Shown: piece after piece, positions 7,305 through 9,182 of the stretch
How the letters are laid out: every line of letters starts with the position of its first letter
Numbering within the stretch: position 1 is the first letter of the stretch
DNA from: an uncultured Collinsella sp.
Lineage (GTDB): Bacteria > Actinomycetota > Coriobacteriia > Coriobacteriales > Coriobacteriaceae
Direction: 5' to 3'
Length of the DNA: 9,182 bases
Assembly: GCA_900752475.1 (NCBI GenBank)
Contig: CAADVJ010000113.1
Coordinates: 1 to 9,182 of the forward strand
Notes under the pieces: generated by a model
The model's database searches: none
Told to the model about the DNA's origin: nothing
What the model saw: only the letters and a program-made list of their open reading frames with translations
Position numbers and translations under genes: made by a program

Positions 7305-8225
7305 CTACACGCGCAGGTAGCGGCGCATGGCGATGGCAGAACCAAAGAGACCGATAATCACGCCGACCAGAATCAGCGCAGCATAGGTCACCAGGTAGTA
7401 CTGCATCGGCAGGGCAAACGACATCCAGCCGATGCTCTCCTGCAGACGCGGGATCATCAGATTGCGCAGCAGCTCCAGAACGCCGATGGAAAGCAGCGAG
7501 CCCAAAATGGCCTGCAGCACGCCCTCGGTGATAAACGGGCCACGAATGAAGCCGTTGCTGGCGCCGACCAGACGCATAATCGCAATCTCACGACGACGCG
7601 CCGTGATGGACAGGCGAATCGTGTTGTTGATGAAGATGAATGCGATAAAGGTCAGAAGACCAACGAGCACCACGGCGGCGATGCGGATGTAGTTGGTCAC
7701 CTGGAACAGGCGGCTCACTTCCTCCTGGCCGTACAGCACGCTCGCGTTGACGTCGCCGTCATCCGCGATCTTCTGGAAATCGGCATCCTTCTTGAGCTTC
7801 TTTGCCGTGCTCTCGACCTTGGACGGATCGTCCATCTCAATAGCGAAGGAAGCCGGCAGCGGGTTCTGGCCATCGAGCGCGCTCATGGTGGCGTCGGCGT
7901 TGCCCGACATCTTGCTCGTATACTCGGCCAGCGCGTCGTCCTTGTCCTTATAGGTCACGGACTTGACGTTATTCCACGTCTTAAGCTCGGCCTCAAAAGC
8001 CTGAACATCGGCCTGATCGGCGTCATCACTAATGAACGCGTTGATGACAACCTGATCCTCGACGGTGCCGATCACGGAGTTCAGCATCGCAGAGCCCATG
8101 ATGAACAGGCCGATGATAAACAGCGAAAGGAAGATCGTGATGACGGCGCCGAGCGAGGTAGTCCAGTTACGGAAGAAGTGGCTGATTGCCTCTTTGAAGG
8201 AGTAGCCCACGTTAGTTGGTGCCAT
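7305..8225 (-). CDS. ftsX: Cell division protein FtsX (ABC-type permease subunit)
   Basis: Membrane partner of FtsE. In other bacteria the FtsEX complex sits at the divisome or lateral wall and, using ATP hydrolysis by FtsE, activates extracellular peptidoglycan hydrolases through the large outer loop of FtsX. The 306 residues are typical. A cytoplasmic N-terminus with YSFKEAISHFFRN is followed by TM1 (about 24-46), an extracytoplasmic domain (about 47-178) with the conserved NPLPASF (121-127), TM2 (about 180-202), the cytoplasmic INNTIRLSITARRREIAIM and RLVGASNGFIRGPFITEG segment (199-235), TM3 (about 233-255) and TM4 (about 278-300). The ATG lies 11 bases inside the 3' end of ftsE (14 bases shared), with GGGGAGG 11 bases upstream, so translation is probably coupled. 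The hydrolase partner is not in the window. Confidence 0.95.
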   Translation of the reverse strand: MAPTNVGYSFKEAISHFFRNWTTSLGAVITIFLSLFIIGLFIMGSAMLNSVIGTVEDQVVINAFISDDADQADVQAFEAELKTWNNVKSVTYKDKDDALAEYTSKMSGNADATMSALDGQNPLPASFAIEMDDPSKVESTAKKLKKDADFQKIADDGDVNASVLYGQEEVSRLFQVTNYIRIAAVVLVGLLTFIAFIFINNTIRLSITARRREIAIMRLVGASNGFIRGPFITEGVLQAILGSLLSIGVLELLRNLMIPRLQESIGWMSFALPMQYYLVTYAALILVGVIIGLFGSAIAMRRYLRV

Positions 8226-9182
8226 AGTTGCCGTAACCTCCCCTCTCCTGGTCGCGGATGACGTGGCCGCCCTCGAGGGCGATCACGCGACGGTGCATGC
8301 TATCGACCATCTCGCGGTCGTGCGTGGCGACGATCACGGTGGTGCCGGTGCGGTTAATACGCTCAAGCAGCTTCATGATGCCCAGCGAGATCGCCGGGTC
8401 GAGGTTGCCCGTGGGCTCGTCGCAGATCAGCAGCGGTGGACGGTTGACCATAGCACGGGCGACGGCAACGCGCTGCTGCTCGCCACCGGAAAGCTGGTCG
8501 GGCAGCGAGTCCATCTGATCGGCCAGACCGACCAGACGCAGCACCTCGGGCACCTGGCTGCGAATGACGCCCTTGGGCTTGCCGATGCACTGCAGGGCAA
8601 ACGCCACGTTTTCGTAGGCGGTCTTTTGCGGCAGAAGCTTAAAGTCCTGGAACACGGCGCCAATCTGGCGGCGCAGGAACGGAACCTTACGGTTCTTGAT
8701 CTTCATGAGGTCCTGACCGGCAACCAGGATGCGGCCGCTCGTCGGCTTGACGTCGCGGTTGAGCGTCGACAGCAGCGTGGTCTTACCCGAGCCGGAGTGA
8801 CCGACCAGGAAGACGAACTCGCCCGGATAGATCTCGATGTTGATGTCGTCGAGTGCAGGCTTGTTAGGCTGTGCCGGATAGATCTTGGTGACATGCTCCA
8901 TAAGGATGACGGGCTCGACACCGGCCTGCTTGGCCATCTTCTTGCGGCTGGCCTGCGGATCGATGGGCGCAAACACCGACGTAAAATCGGGGTTGTTGAG
9001 CGCGTTATCGAGGCTTGCGACCTCGGCTGCCTGATCGCTCTCGACCACCGGGGCAGCAGGCTGCGTGGGGTCGGGAATAGCGGCAAAGAGACCGGACTGC
9101 GCAGGCTGAGGAGCCGGCGTCGCAGGGACCAAGGGGTCGGGAATGCCGGCCATGGTAGGCTGCGGCGTGGCGGCACCAGCCT
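8212..9182 (-). CDS. ftsE: Cell division ATP-binding protein FtsE, with N-terminal extension, probably 5'-partial
   Basis: ABC ATPase that drives FtsX to control cell-wall hydrolases at division. Numbering from the first in-window ATG (9153), the ATPase core (about 82-300) holds Walker A GHSGSGKTT (118-126), Q-loop Q169, signature LSGGEQ (221-226), Walker B LLICDEPTG (241-249) and switch H278. It starts VILMEHVTKIYP, where ordinary FtsE proteins of about 230 residues begin. Before it lies an extra stretch of about 80 residues rich in Pro and Ala, with two similar IPDP units (AGIPDPLVPAT, AAIPDPTQPAA). The ATG at 9153 has no ribosome binding site, unlike the other genes here, and the frame stays open with the same composition (ending ATPQPT) to the window edge, so the true start is probably outside. 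An internal start at ATG 8937 (MAKQAGVEP) is possible but also lacks a good ribosome binding site. Confidence 0.9.
   Translation of the reverse strand, partial: AGAATPQPTMAGIPDPLVPATPAPQPAQSGLFAAIPDPTQPAAPVVESDQAAEVASLDNALNNPDFTSVFAPIDPQASRKKMAKQAGVEPVILMEHVTKIYPAQPNKPALDDINIEIYPGEFVFLVGHSGSGKTTLLSTLNRDVKPTSGRILVAGQDLMKIKNRKVPFLRRQIGAVFQDFKLLPQKTAYENVAFALQCIGKPKGVIRSQVPEVLRLVGLADQMDSLPDQLSGGEQQRVAVARAMVNRPPLLICDEPTGNLDPAISLGIMKLLERINRTGTTVIVATHDREMVDSMHRRVIALEGGHVIRDQERGGYGNYGTN

Overview
The window is GC-rich chromosomal DNA whose genes all lie on the minus strand. The gene families (actinobacterial-style ftsE-ftsX, an RNase R without an N-terminal helix-turn-helix domain, and a murR-murQ-murP amino-sugar operon), the strong AAGGAGG-type ribosome binding sites and the codon use suggest a Gram-positive high-GC anaerobe. 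A Coriobacteriia member such as Collinsella is my best guess. This is inference from protein flavour; there is no rRNA or other marker here to prove it.

In transcription order (high to low coordinates), the first block is ftsE then ftsX, whose ends overlap. They encode the ABC-type complex that couples cell division to cell-wall hydrolase activation. FtsE carries a long Pro/Ala-rich N-terminal extension that appears to run off the window edge. A strong intrinsic terminator follows ftsX. A possible promoter for the next gene, rnr (RNase R), begins inside that terminator's U-tract. rnr ends at a GC-rich hairpin.

The middle block (about 3.5 to 5.0 kb) looks accessory. It holds a Hin/Tn3-type small serine recombinase and a VanZ-family membrane protein, both transcribed in the same direction. 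In front of the recombinase lies a cluster of AAACC/GGTTT inverted repeats, one of which closely resembles a Hin/Gin-type crossover half-site.

The last block is a compact catabolic operon for N-acetylmuramic acid: murR (RpiR-family regulator), murQ (MurNAc-6-phosphate etherase) and murP (PTS EIIBC transporter). MurP would import and phosphorylate MurNAc, MurQ would cleave the lactyl ether to give GlcNAc-6-phosphate and D-lactate, and MurR would sense the phosphorylated sugar. Two palindromes upstream of murR are candidate operators. A hairpin at the window edge probably ends the operon. MurP has no EIIA domain, so an EIIA must come from elsewhere in the genome.

No rRNA, tRNA, CRISPR array or complete insertion sequence is visible. 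No stretch longer than about 205 bases lacks a gene. I do not see a clearly undescribed system. The most interesting parts are the repeat cluster at the recombinase, the FtsE extension and the cysteine-rich VanZ protein.
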